The position numbers and the translations under genes were made by a program. From Ruminococcaceae bacterium UBA3903 (GTDB taxonomy: Bacteria > Bacillota > Clostridia > Oscillospirales > Acutalibacteraceae), in assembly GCA_002391625.1 (NCBI GenBank), contig DGFJ01000005.1, positions 1 to 43,518 of the forward strand: a stretch of DNA of 43,518 nt. The letters are read 5' to 3'. Below the pieces are notes generated by a model. The model saw only the letters and a program-made list of their open reading frames with translations, had not been told where the DNA came from and did no database searches. Positions 34,346 to 41,941 of this stretch are shown here, one piece after another; within the stretch, counting starts at the first letter, position 1; each line of letters begins with the position of its first letter.

Positions 34346-34530
34346 CGACAAACAAAAACTTAGAAACAAAATAACTTTTTACATGGGTATAGCTTTATTT
34401 ACCGACTCATAACTAAACTAGATGTCCGCATATCAGGCAATTAAAGCCTTTGTGAATATGCTGAAAATACAAAGGGGAAGTGGTACGATAAAAGTATTGA
34501 TTTGGTGTGTACAAGGCGAAAACTTGTAGC
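34343..34530 (+). pseudogene. Decayed 5' fragment of a second cas5
   Basis: The DNA from about 34343 resembles the real cas5 from about 34637: GAACGA, then AAATAAC...TTTT, then TATAGCTTTATTTACCGA (compare TATGCTTTATTCACCGA), ACTAAACTAG identical, and CATATCAGGC identical. Translated, it gives ALFTDS, stop, LN, stop, then YQAIKAF and, further on, IWCV, where Cas5 has ALFTDPLTKL, YQAIKGC and IVWCV. The start codon is lost (TTA for TTG), two stops interrupt it, and similarity fades after about 34512. It lies in the 5' leader of the operon. Confidence 0.75.
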
Positions 34531-34648
34531 AAGTAGAAGACCAGGCTATTCATGCAGCATAAAAATTTAACTTTTTGTGTCCAATGTATTGGCATGGATC
34601 AAGAGATTCAAAAGTGAAAAAATATAAAATTGAAAGGAACGAAAAAAT

Positions 34649-35374
34649 TTGAAAAACGAAATAACATTTTCCCTTGAAGGGAGGTATGCTTTATTCACCG
34701 ATCCTCTAACTAAACTAGGTGGCGAAAAAAGCACATTATTGATTCCGACATATCAGGCGATTAAAGGTTGTTGTGAAAGCTTATATTGGAAGCCTAGCAT
34801 AGTGTGGTGTGTAGACGATTGTATTATCGTTAACAAGATACAAACAGAGGCAAAGGGGATTAGGCCAATAAAATATGGTGGGGGTAATGATTTAGCTTAT
34901 TATACCTACTTGTCTAATGTGAAGTATTTAATTAGGGCACACTTCGAATTCAATAAAAATAGGATGGACTTAGAGCATGATTTTTGTGAAAATAAACATT
35001 ATTTTATTGCAAAGAGATCATTAGAAAAAGGTGGCAGACGAGATATTTTTCTTGGTGTTCGTGAATGTCAGGCTTACGTAGAGCCAACTGCTTTCGATTT
35101 GTCACTTAGCTACTATAAGGATAAGGGTGATATGGATTATGGCTTACAGTACCACTCGTTAAGCTATCCAGATGAAAATGACAAAGAAATGTTGATAGCA
35201 AAATTTTGGTATCCAAAACTTCATAATGGAGTTATAAAGTTTTGTCGCCCAGAAAATTGTCCAAAGGAGGTACCAATACGAAAAATGTCGTCAAAGATAT
35301 TTGATAGTAATAATTTTAGCGGTTTATTAGAAAAAGATTTGCTACAAGGATATAAGGGAGGTGAGGAACTATGA
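34649..35374 (+). CDS. cas5c: Cas5c (Cas5d), Cascade subunit and pre-crRNA endonuclease
   Basis: 241 aa. In type I-C, which lacks Cas6, Cas5 cuts the repeat and leaves an 11-nt 5' handle on crRNA. The conserved start EITFSLEGRYALFTDPLTKL, then YQAIKGCCESLYWKPSIVW and KIQTEAKGIRPI, are typical Cas5d. The start codon is TTG 34649, ten bases after AAGGA; no ATG fits and the decayed upstream copy aligns at the same point. The gene overlaps cas8c by ATGA. The promoter at 34302-34330 appears to be a target of the CreR-like RNA. Confidence 0.94.
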   Translation: MKNEITFSLEGRYALFTDPLTKLGGEKSTLLIPTYQAIKGCCESLYWKPSIVWCVDDCIIVNKIQTEAKGIRPIKYGGGNDLAYYTYLSNVKYLIRAHFEFNKNRMDLEHDFCENKHYFIAKRSLEKGGRRDIFLGVRECQAYVEPTAFDLSLSYYKDKGDMDYGLQYHSLSYPDENDKEMLIAKFWYPKLHNGVIKFCRPENCPKEVPIRKMSSKIFDSNNFSGLLEKDLLQGYKGGEEL

Positions 35375-37341
35375 GTTGGATAACATTACTATTTCAAACA
35401 TATAATAATGTTGTGTCTGCACCTAATTCACCAGAAAATTTATTGCCCATTGCCCATTCTACGCAGAAGGCACATATAGAGGTTACTATCAGTCATGATG
35501 GTAATTTTATTACTGCTGACTTGGTAGATGTTAGTAATTCTATGACGATTATTCCAGTCAGCGAGGCGTCGGCTAGTCGTTCGGGAAAGTATCCAGTTTG
35601 CCACCCTTTATGTGATAAAATGCAATATGTGGCTGGGGATTATACATTGTATGGAGGTACGAAGGGGGATACATTTTATTACCAGTACATAGAAGAATTA
35701 GGAAAGTGGTGTCATAGTCAATATGCCAATTCAAAGGTTATAGCTATTTATGAGTATTTAAAAAAGGGTACGTTAATAAGGGATCTTGTAAATATAGATA
35801 TCCTGTGTGTTGATGACAGGAATAAACTAAAGAAGGACTTTAATACTGATAAAAAACTTTCTGCTGGTGAACAGGCGGATGCTTTCGTAAGATTTATTGT
35901 TCAAGACGATGACACTATAGGTAAGGTCTGGGGAGATAAGGAGCTGCAAAATAATTTTATTAATTATTATTTAAGTACACGAACAAATACTAAGTTTTGC
36001 TATGTTACAGGTGAGGATGTTTACTGTTCCAACAATCATCCATCAAAATTAAGGAATACAGGTGATAAAGCAAAAATTATCTCTGCTAATGATACATCAG
36101 GACTTACATTTAAAGGTAGATTTTTGTCATCAGATGAAGTAGCGAGTATAGGCTATGAGGTATCACAAAAGGCACATAATGCACTAAAATGGCTTATACA
36201 GAAACAGGGACAAGTATTTGGTAGTAAAGTTTTTTTGCTATGGGGTACTAATAACCAACCTGTACCGAATATAACAGAAAGCAGCCTTTCTTTATTTGAT
36301 GATGAGGATTTTAGCGATATGTTGGATACAGGTGAGAAATTTGCACAAATTTTTAATTTGGCCATTGCCGGATACAAGAACACTATAACCAACAATAGCC
36401 GCCTTGCCATAATAGAGCTTGATTCTGCCACGACTGGAAGAATGTCCATTAATTTTTTTAGGGAATATATCGGGTTACAGGGTTGTGATTTAATAGATAA
36501 TATTAATAAATGGCACACAGAATGTGCTTGGCTGCATCGGGAAGTTGTAAAGAAAAGAAAAGGGGAAGAAGATAGTAAAGGAGAGGGTAATAATGATAAT
36601 GTATGGAAACTAGTGGAGTATTATGGTGTGCCATCTCCAAAATTGATAGCTCAGATAACTTATGGGACTGAAAATAAAGATAGCAAGGAAAAAAATATAA
36701 ATAAAAAATCTAGAGAACAGTTTATATTAAATGAAAAATTGTTAGCAAATACAGTTGAAAGACTATTAATATGTATTGTTGACGGTAAAAAATTACCAAA
36801 GGATATTGTAACAGCAATAGTACAAAAGTGTTTTCATCCAATTAACTATTCAAAGTTTTATATATGGGAGCAGGTGTTATCAGTTACATGTTCTATATAC
36901 AAAAAATATTTAAAAGATTATTACGAGGAGGATTGGACGATGGATGTAATGGCATGCGATAATGTGTCCTATAACTGTGGTAGGTTGTTGGCAATGGCCC
37001 ATTGGGCAGAAAAATGTACTCAAGACAAGGATGAAAAGCGACCAACAAATGCTATGAGGTATTTCACAAGGTTTTCACACCGCCCATGTGACACATGGGG
37101 TACGATAACAGAAAGATTGCAGCCTTATTTGCAAAAGTTATTATCATCTGATAAGACATCAGGCCTTTATTATTATTACGAGGAACAAGTGAAAGAAATA
37201 TCTGTGTTAATATCAGTAGATAGATTTAATAATGAACCCTTGGACGGCAAAATGGCTCTAGGGTTTTATGGTCAGCTAAGGGAATGTTATAAACCAAAAG
37301 AAGAAAAATCAGTAGAATCTAAAAATAGTGAGGAGAAATGA
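35371..37341 (+). CDS. cas8c: Cas8c (Csd1), large subunit of type I-C Cascade
   Basis: 656 aa, slightly long for the family. Csd1 recognises the PAM and, in type I-C, its mRNA can also yield a small Cas11-like product from an internal start; I did not identify that start with confidence. Typical Csd1 features: the start WITLLFQTYNN, FCYVTGEDVYCSNNHPSKLR, AKIISANDTSGLTFKGRF, and near the C-terminus CYNCGRLLA-like SYNCGRLLAMAHWAE. GGGAGGTGAGG precedes the ATG, which overlaps the cas5c stop. Confidence 0.92.
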   Translation: MSWITLLFQTYNNVVSAPNSPENLLPIAHSTQKAHIEVTISHDGNFITADLVDVSNSMTIIPVSEASASRSGKYPVCHPLCDKMQYVAGDYTLYGGTKGDTFYYQYIEELGKWCHSQYANSKVIAIYEYLKKGTLIRDLVNIDILCVDDRNKLKKDFNTDKKLSAGEQADAFVRFIVQDDDTIGKVWGDKELQNNFINYYLSTRTNTKFCYVTGEDVYCSNNHPSKLRNTGDKAKIISANDTSGLTFKGRFLSSDEVASIGYEVSQKAHNALKWLIQKQGQVFGSKVFLLWGTNNQPVPNITESSLSLFDDEDFSDMLDTGEKFAQIFNLAIAGYKNTITNNSRLAIIELDSATTGRMSINFFREYIGLQGCDLIDNINKWHTECAWLHREVVKKRKGEEDSKGEGNNDNVWKLVEYYGVPSPKLIAQITYGTENKDSKEKNINKKSREQFILNEKLLANTVERLLICIVDGKKLPKDIVTAIVQKCFHPINYSKFYIWEQVLSVTCSIYKKYLKDYYEEDWTMDVMACDNVSYNCGRLLAMAHWAEKCTQDKDEKRPTNAMRYFTRFSHRPCDTWGTITERLQPYLQKLLSSDKTSGLYYYYEEQVKEISVLISVDRFNNEPLDGKMALGFYGQLRECYKPKEEKSVESKNSEEK

Positions 37342-37343
37342 TT

Positions 37344-38201
37344 ATGAGTATATTATCAAATAAAATAGATTTTGTAGCAGTTGGTACAGTAGCACACGCA
37401 AATCCAAATGGCGATCCTTTGAACGGGAATATGCCACGTCAAACGTTAGATGGTTATGGTGAGATTTCCGATGTTGCTTTAAAAAGAAAGATAAGAAATA
37501 GGTTACAAGACATGGGGGAAAACATTTTTGTTCAATCAGATGATAGAAATACAGATGAATTTAAAAGCTTGCGAGAACGTGCTAATGGCAACGCTATATT
37601 TAGTGAAGAATTAAAAAAAGGAAAAAAAGCAAGCAGGGAGTTATGTGCCAAAATCGCCTGCGAACAATGGATTGACGTTCGAGCATTTGGACAAGTGTTT
37701 GCTTTTAAGGGTGATGCGTTATCACTGGGTATAAGGGGTCCAGTATCAATACATCCAGCTTTTAGTATAGATACTATAGATATAGATAGCATTCAAATAA
37801 CTAAGAGCGTTAATAGCGAATCAGGGAAGGAAAGCAAAGCGGCGGATACTATGGGAATGAAGCATAGGGTGCTGTTTGGAGCATATAAAATAAAGGGTAG
37901 CATTAATGTGCAACTAGCAGAAAAGACCGGATTTACAGAGAATGACGCAGAGAAAATTAAAGAGGCAATTAAAACACTATTTGTTAATGATAGTTCATCA
38001 GCTCGTCCAGATGGTAGCATGGAAATCGTAAAATTGTATTGGTTTAAGCATAATTGTAAAATAGGACAATATTCTTCTAAAAAGGTGCATGACAGTGTTC
38101 AGGTGCAAAGTAGTATGGATAAAAGGAATCCTGAAAATATTAAAGTTAGTATTCCTACTCCATTACCTGATTTGGAATATGAAGAATATGACGGAATATG
38201 A
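37344..38201 (+). CDS. cas7: Cas7c (Csd2), Cascade backbone subunit
   Basis: 285 aa. Several copies line the crRNA spacer region. The family start NKIDFVAVGTVAHANPNGDP, then GEISDVALKRKIRNRLQD and DVRAFGQVFAFKG, are characteristic. ATG 37344 is eight bases after GAGGAG; ATG 37338 is only two bases from it. The C-terminal end overlaps the start of cas4. Confidence 0.94.
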   Translation: MSILSNKIDFVAVGTVAHANPNGDPLNGNMPRQTLDGYGEISDVALKRKIRNRLQDMGENIFVQSDDRNTDEFKSLRERANGNAIFSEELKKGKKASRELCAKIACEQWIDVRAFGQVFAFKGDALSLGIRGPVSIHPAFSIDTIDIDSIQITKSVNSESGKESKAADTMGMKHRVLFGAYKIKGSINVQLAEKTGFTENDAEKIKEAIKTLFVNDSSSARPDGSMEIVKLYWFKHNCKIGQYSSKKVHDSVQVQSSMDKRNPENIKVSIPTPLPDLEYEEYDGI

Positions 38202-38859
38202 AGAAGACGAGTATCTAAGCTTGTCAGGTATACAGCACTTTGCCTTTTGTCGCAGACAGTGGGCGTTAATACATATTGAACAGCAGTGGGCAGATAACTT
38301 GCGTACTGTTGAAGGGGATATACTACATAAAAACGCCCACGACAAGTACTTTTCTGAAAAACGCAATGGTATTGTTATTTCCCGAGGTATGGCTGTTAAG
38401 TCATCTGTACTAGGTGTTAGCGGTGAATGTGATGTAGTGGAATTTCATCCAGACCCGATGGGAATTGCTATTAACAATTTGCCAGAAAGGTATGCTGTGT
38501 ATCCAGTGGAATATAAGCATGGCAAGCCCAAGGAAAATAATGTAGATATATTACAGCTTACAGCACAGGCAATGTGTTTAGAGGAAATGCTTTGCTGTAA
38601 TATAAATACTGGATATTTATATTATGGTGAAACACGTCATAGAATAACAGTGGATATTACAGATGAATTAAGAAGTGAGGTTCGTAAGACCTTTGAGGAA
38701 ATGCACCAGATGTTTAGTCGGAGCTATACACCAAAAGTTAAGAGGACAAAAAGCTGTAATGCGTGTTCGTTAAAGGATATTTGTTTGCCTGTGTTATTTA
38801 AAAATATCTCCGCAAAAGCATATATTGAAAAATGTATTAGTGGGGAGGGACTAGAGTGA
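38188..38859 (+). CDS. cas4: Cas4 exonuclease of the adaptation module
   Basis: 223 aa. RecB-family nuclease with an Fe-S cluster that trims prespacers and checks the PAM during adaptation. LSLSGIQHFAFCRRQWALIH holds the first cluster cysteine, GECDVVEFH and PVEYKHGKPK are the nuclease motifs, QLTAQAMCLEE is the QhxxY-like motif, and CNACSLKDICLP supplies the remaining cysteines. ATG 38188 (MTEYEEDEYL) resembles typical starts; ATG 38179 is possible. It overlaps cas7 and, by four bases, cas1. Confidence 0.92.
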   Translation: MTEYEEDEYLSLSGIQHFAFCRRQWALIHIEQQWADNLRTVEGDILHKNAHDKYFSEKRNGIVISRGMAVKSSVLGVSGECDVVEFHPDPMGIAINNLPERYAVYPVEYKHGKPKENNVDILQLTAQAMCLEEMLCCNINTGYLYYGETRHRITVDITDELRSEVRKTFEEMHQMFSRSYTPKVKRTKSCNACSLKDICLPVLFKNISAKAYIEKCISGEGLE

Positions 38860-39887
38860 AAAAACTGCTCAACACATTGTATATAGTTAATCCAAATAAA
38901 TATTTATCATTAGATGGTGAAAATGTTGTTGTGTTAAGTGATAATATAGAGCTTACACGCATACCTCTGCATAATTTACAGGGGATAGTTACATTTGGTT
39001 ATACAGGTGCCAGCCCAGCACTTATGGGTGCCTGTGCAAAATACAATATAGATTTATCATTTATGTCTTCAAATGGTAAGTTTTTAGCGAGGACAACGGG
39101 TGCTGTTCGTGGTAACGTTATGCTTAGGAAAGAGCAGTATAGAATATCTGATAACGAGCAAAGAAGCACAGCTATTGCAAAAAATTTTATAACTGGTAAA
39201 ATCTATAATAGCCGATGGATTCTTGAACGTGCTACTAGGGATTATCCCATGCGTGTGGATGTTGATAAACTAAAGGCAAAGTCAAAAGCATTAGCCGCTT
39301 CATTAGGAATGATTAGGGATGCTGTTGATACAGAACAGCTTCGTGGTATAGAGGGTGAGGCAGCGGCAACATATTTTTCAGTTTTTGATAATCTAATTCT
39401 ACAGCAAAAGGATGACTTTGCTTTTAATGGTAGAAACAAACGTCCACCTATGGATATGGTAAATGCTCTTTTGTCATTTGCTTATACTATGTTAGCTGGA
39501 ATGTGCGGTTCTGCGTTAGAAACTGTAGGGTTAGACCCATATGTGGGTTTTATGCATAAGGATAGACCTGGTAGAATCTCACTAGCACTGGACTTGATGG
39601 AAGAGTTTAGGGGTGTAATGGGTGACCGATTTGTAATAACATTAATAAATAAAAAGCTTATAAATAAAACTCATTTTACAGTCAAGGAAAATGGTGCAGT
39701 TTATCTAAATGATAATGGCAGAAAGGTATTTTTATCTGCATGGCAGAGCAAAAAGCAGGAGTCAATTAAACATCCGTTCCTAAACGAAAAAGTTCAGTGG
39801 GGGATTGTTCCTTTTGTCCAAGCTATGTTATTAGCACGTTATATCCGTGGTGATATAGATGAATATCCACCTTTCTTTTGGAAGTAG
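38856..39887 (+). CDS. cas1: Cas1 integrase
   Basis: 343 aa. Metal-dependent integrase that with Cas2 inserts spacers next to the leader. YIVNPNKYLSLDGENVVV at the start; catalytic Glu in RGIEGEAAATYF; His and Asp in GFMHKDRPGRISLALDLMEEFR. The usual type I-C length. GTG start overlaps the cas4 stop. No inactivating change is seen. Confidence 0.95.
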   Translation: MKKLLNTLYIVNPNKYLSLDGENVVVLSDNIELTRIPLHNLQGIVTFGYTGASPALMGACAKYNIDLSFMSSNGKFLARTTGAVRGNVMLRKEQYRISDNEQRSTAIAKNFITGKIYNSRWILERATRDYPMRVDVDKLKAKSKALAASLGMIRDAVDTEQLRGIEGEAAATYFSVFDNLILQQKDDFAFNGRNKRPPMDMVNALLSFAYTMLAGMCGSALETVGLDPYVGFMHKDRPGRISLALDLMEEFRGVMGDRFVITLINKKLINKTHFTVKENGAVYLNDNGRKVFLSAWQSKKQESIKHPFLNEKVQWGIVPFVQAMLLARYIRGDIDEYPPFFWK

Positions 39888-40186
39888 GTGATTATACGCT
39901 TGTACTAATTACTTATGATGTAAATACAGAAACAGCAGCTGGCAAAAAGCGATTAAGAAAGGTTGCAAAGCAATGTGTCAATTATGGCAAACGAGTACAA
40001 AACTCTGTATTTGAATGTGTTATGGATGCAGCAAAGGCAAGACAGGTTAAGGCAATTTTAGAAGAATTAATAGATAAGGATAAGGACAGCCTGCGTTTTT
40101 ATTACTTGGGTAATAATTATAAAAACAAAGTGGAGCATATAGGTGCAAAGGAAACTATTAATGTTGAGGATGTGCTGATAATTTAG
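39878..40186 (+). CDS. cas2: Cas2, with an unusual start codon
   Basis: About 96-102 aa. Structural partner of Cas1 in spacer integration. LVLITYDVNTETAAGKKRLRKV, NYGKRVQNSVFEC and the C-terminal IGAKETINVEDVLII are typical of type I-C Cas2. The product normally begins with Met directly before LVLITYDV; here that codon (39896) is ACG, and AGGTG sits five bases upstream of it as if it were the start. The only common start codon in frame is TTG 39878, without a ribosome site, within the end of cas1. So either ACG is used, TTG is used, or ATG was mutated. Coordinates are given from TTG. Confidence 0.88.
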   Translation: MEVGDYTLVLITYDVNTETAAGKKRLRKVAKQCVNYGKRVQNSVFECVMDAAKARQVKAILEELIDKDKDSLRFYYLGNNYKNKVEHIGAKETINVEDVLII

Positions 40187-40459
40187 TTTATTATCATAAT
40201 CTCAAATACATAAAAGCAAAATCACTATGTACTATTGTTGCAATAATATCTATCACGTATTGTAGTCGTATAAATGATTGTTTATATTGGTGCGAATAAT
40301 AAGTATACATGAGATACTATAGTTATTCGCACCATTAAAAAAGTAGTTATTGTTCCAATGCGGAACAATAACTTTAAAATCACATTTATTATAATAGCAT
40401 TTTGTCAAATATGAATGCAATGTGTTATATGTACGCACTAATATTTATTCATATTTGCT
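40187..40459 (+). promoter_or_regulatory. CRISPR leader with array promoter and two hairpins
   Basis: AT-rich, between cas2 and the first repeat. TGGTGCGAATAA (40288-40299) pairs with 40323-40334, and AGTTATTGTTCC (40345-40356) with 40362-40373, both perfect 12-bp stems; they may terminate cas2 or bind host factors. An array promoter is TTGTCA 40402-40407, 17 bp, TTATAT 40425-40430. The leader side is set by the ATTGAAAT end of the repeats. Confidence 0.75.
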
Positions 40460-40893
40460 GTCGTCCCTCACGCAGGGACGTGGATTGAAATTACTGTATC
40501 GCCTGCTCTGCCATTGCGGTTTTTGAGGTCGTCCCTCACGCAGGGACGTGGATTGAAATATTGTTGCCACCTCAAATACAAGTCCTCGCATAGTCGTCCC
40601 TCACGCAGGGACGTGGATTGAAATTTTCGCAACTGGTCAATAGCGGTGACCACATACAGTCGTCCCTCACGCAGGGACGTGGATTGAAATAACATAGACC
40701 CTGCACCTATTTCTGCCAACCCTGACCTGTCGTCCCTCACGCAGGGACGTGGATTGAAATATGTCTGCTGAACCTCTGCCACTGATGTTCCTTGCGTCGT
40801 CCCTCACGCAGGGACGTGGATTGAAATCAAGTTATCACCCTGGAAGCCTTTGACCACATACGTCGTCCCTCACGCAGGGACGTGGATTGAAAT
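40460..40893 (+). CRISPR. CRISPR array, leader-proximal block: 7 repeats, 6 spacers
   Basis: Repeats of 32 bp at 40460, 40528, 40593, 40659, 40729, 40796 and 40862, all identical. They begin GTCGTCCCTC, have inverted arms CGTCCCT/AGGGACG around CACGC, and end GTGGATTGAAAT, which is typical of type I-C. Spacers are 33-38 bp. Transcription is on the + strand from the leader. The block ends at the phage-derived insert. Confidence 0.97.
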
Positions 40894-41384
40894 TTTTTGA
40901 AGCTATGGCAGACGTTGACCTAAGTGACACAGAAAAAGCCGTAGTAGCTGTGGAATGTCTCTACACTGATTATGAAAGCATACCGCAGTGTGACATTGTC
41001 GAGGCGATAAAAAAAGCCTACTGGTTTTTGGACGGTGGCGATATGCCAAAATCAAAAAAACAGCCAGTAAAGCTAATGGACTGGAAACAGGACGAAAGCA
41101 TTATATTCCCCGCTCTTAACAAGGTGGCAGGTTTTGAAACAAGAATGGTCGAATATATGCACTGGTGGAGCTTTCTAGGACTATTCAATGAAATCGGAGA
41201 GGGTTTATACTCTCAAGTTATGAACATACGTTCCAAACGAGCCAAGGGCAAAAAGCTTGAAAAGTGGGAACGAGAATTTTATAACGAACATAAAGAATTA
41301 ATAGACATTAAAGAAAAGTTATCAGCAGAAGAAGAAGCGGAAGTGCTGAAAGAGGAAAATTTCATAAAAGACCTTGCAATGTAA
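40894..41384 (+). pseudogene. 5'-truncated phage gp15 (tail-region protein)
   Basis: About 160 residues from FFEAMADVDLSDTEKAV to the stop. The sequence, with VECLY, a central WKQDESIIFPALNKVAG, MHWWSFLGLFNEI and a lysine-rich end, matches the bacteriophage Gp15 family of siphophage tail-assembly regions. The N-terminal 30-40 residues found in that family are missing, because the gene begins in mid-codon at the end of a CRISPR repeat. A TTG in the repeat opens the frame by chance, without a ribosome site. Family assignment is by recall of the pattern. Confidence 0.75.
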
Positions 41385-41431
41385 CAATATTTTGGTATAT
41401 AATATTGTTAAAAAATGGAAGGTGATTTTTT

Positions 41432-41935
41432 ATGAAACAAGTAACTGCGTTTAACCCTGCTGCGGTGATGACCGAAACAATAAAGGTTAATTCAAAGGCT
41501 GATGATATTTATAATGCTGTTTTGGATATAACTAAATCCGAGAAACTTTTTAAAAAGGTAAAAAGTAGTGATAAAAAGCTACGTAGAATATCTTTAGTTA
41601 CAAAGGTGTCTGCTTTTAGTTACGGTGAATTAATGACAATAGCTATTAATGAAATCGGCGGGGGAACATCTATTGCAATAACATCCGAGCCTAAAACTAT
41701 GGTAGGCACACAATCGGTGGGCGCACAGTCTGCAATAGGCGTTAAGAACAGAAAAAACATTGAAGCTTTTATAGCTTCAATCTCAAAGCGAATTAATATG
41801 ACTGCGTATAATCCTACCGAGCCTCAAAGCTGTTCTGTAGCTGACGAAATCCAAAAATTCAAAAGCTTGCTTGACACAGGAGCGATAACGCAAGACGAGT
41901 TTGATTCGAAGAAAAAGCAACTACTTAGCGTATAA
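41432..41935 (+). CDS. SHOCT-domain protein, probably phage-encoded
   Basis: 167 aa, complete. The C-terminal 30 residues (IQKFKSLLDTGAITQDEF, then DSKKKQLL) are a SHOCT domain, a short helical oligomerisation or targeting module common in phages and bacteria. The N-terminal part has no motif I recognise; it looks like a small alpha/beta fold. GGAAGGTG stands just before the ATG. It follows gp15 by 47 bp in the same direction and ends six bases before the next repeat. Function unknown. Confidence 0.7.
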   Translation: MKQVTAFNPAAVMTETIKVNSKADDIYNAVLDITKSEKLFKKVKSSDKKLRRISLVTKVSAFSYGELMTIAINEIGGGTSIAITSEPKTMVGTQSVGAQSAIGVKNRKNIEAFIASISKRINMTAYNPTEPQSCSVADEIQKFKSLLDTGAITQDEFDSKKKQLLSV

Positions 41936-41941
41936 GTAAAA

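Larger units (their letters stand above)
40894..41941. mobile_element. 1048-bp phage-derived insert within the array
   Basis: Occupies the place of a spacer between repeat 7 and repeat 8 and touches both repeats without a gap or extra bases. It holds a 5'-truncated gp15 gene and a complete SHOCT-domain gene. No transposase, inverted repeat or target duplication is visible. Its last 34 nt (41908-41941) have normal spacer length and are preceded by TTC (41905-41907). An assembly join through phage sequence is a real alternative. Confidence 0.8.

Noticed and set aside
34383..34412. Nine-codon mini-ORF (MGIALFTDS) after the cas operon promoter as a CreT-like toxin
   Set aside because: No ribosome site, no run of rare codons, and the sequence is explained by decayed cas5. 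A toxin of the CreTA type elsewhere in the leader cannot be excluded but nothing supports it.
34629..34635. ATTGAAA before cas5c as a second repeat relic
   Set aside because: Only seven bases match, no hairpin precedes it, and it forms part of the cas5c ribosome-site region.
40887..40893. TTG inside repeat 7 as a genuine start for gp15
   Set aside because: The codon belongs to the CRISPR repeat and has no ribosome site; the frame continues by chance into the truncated phage gene.
40894..41941. Insertion sequence or integron-like element in the array
   Set aside because: No transposase or integrase, no terminal inverted repeats and no target-site duplication; the edges are spacer-like.
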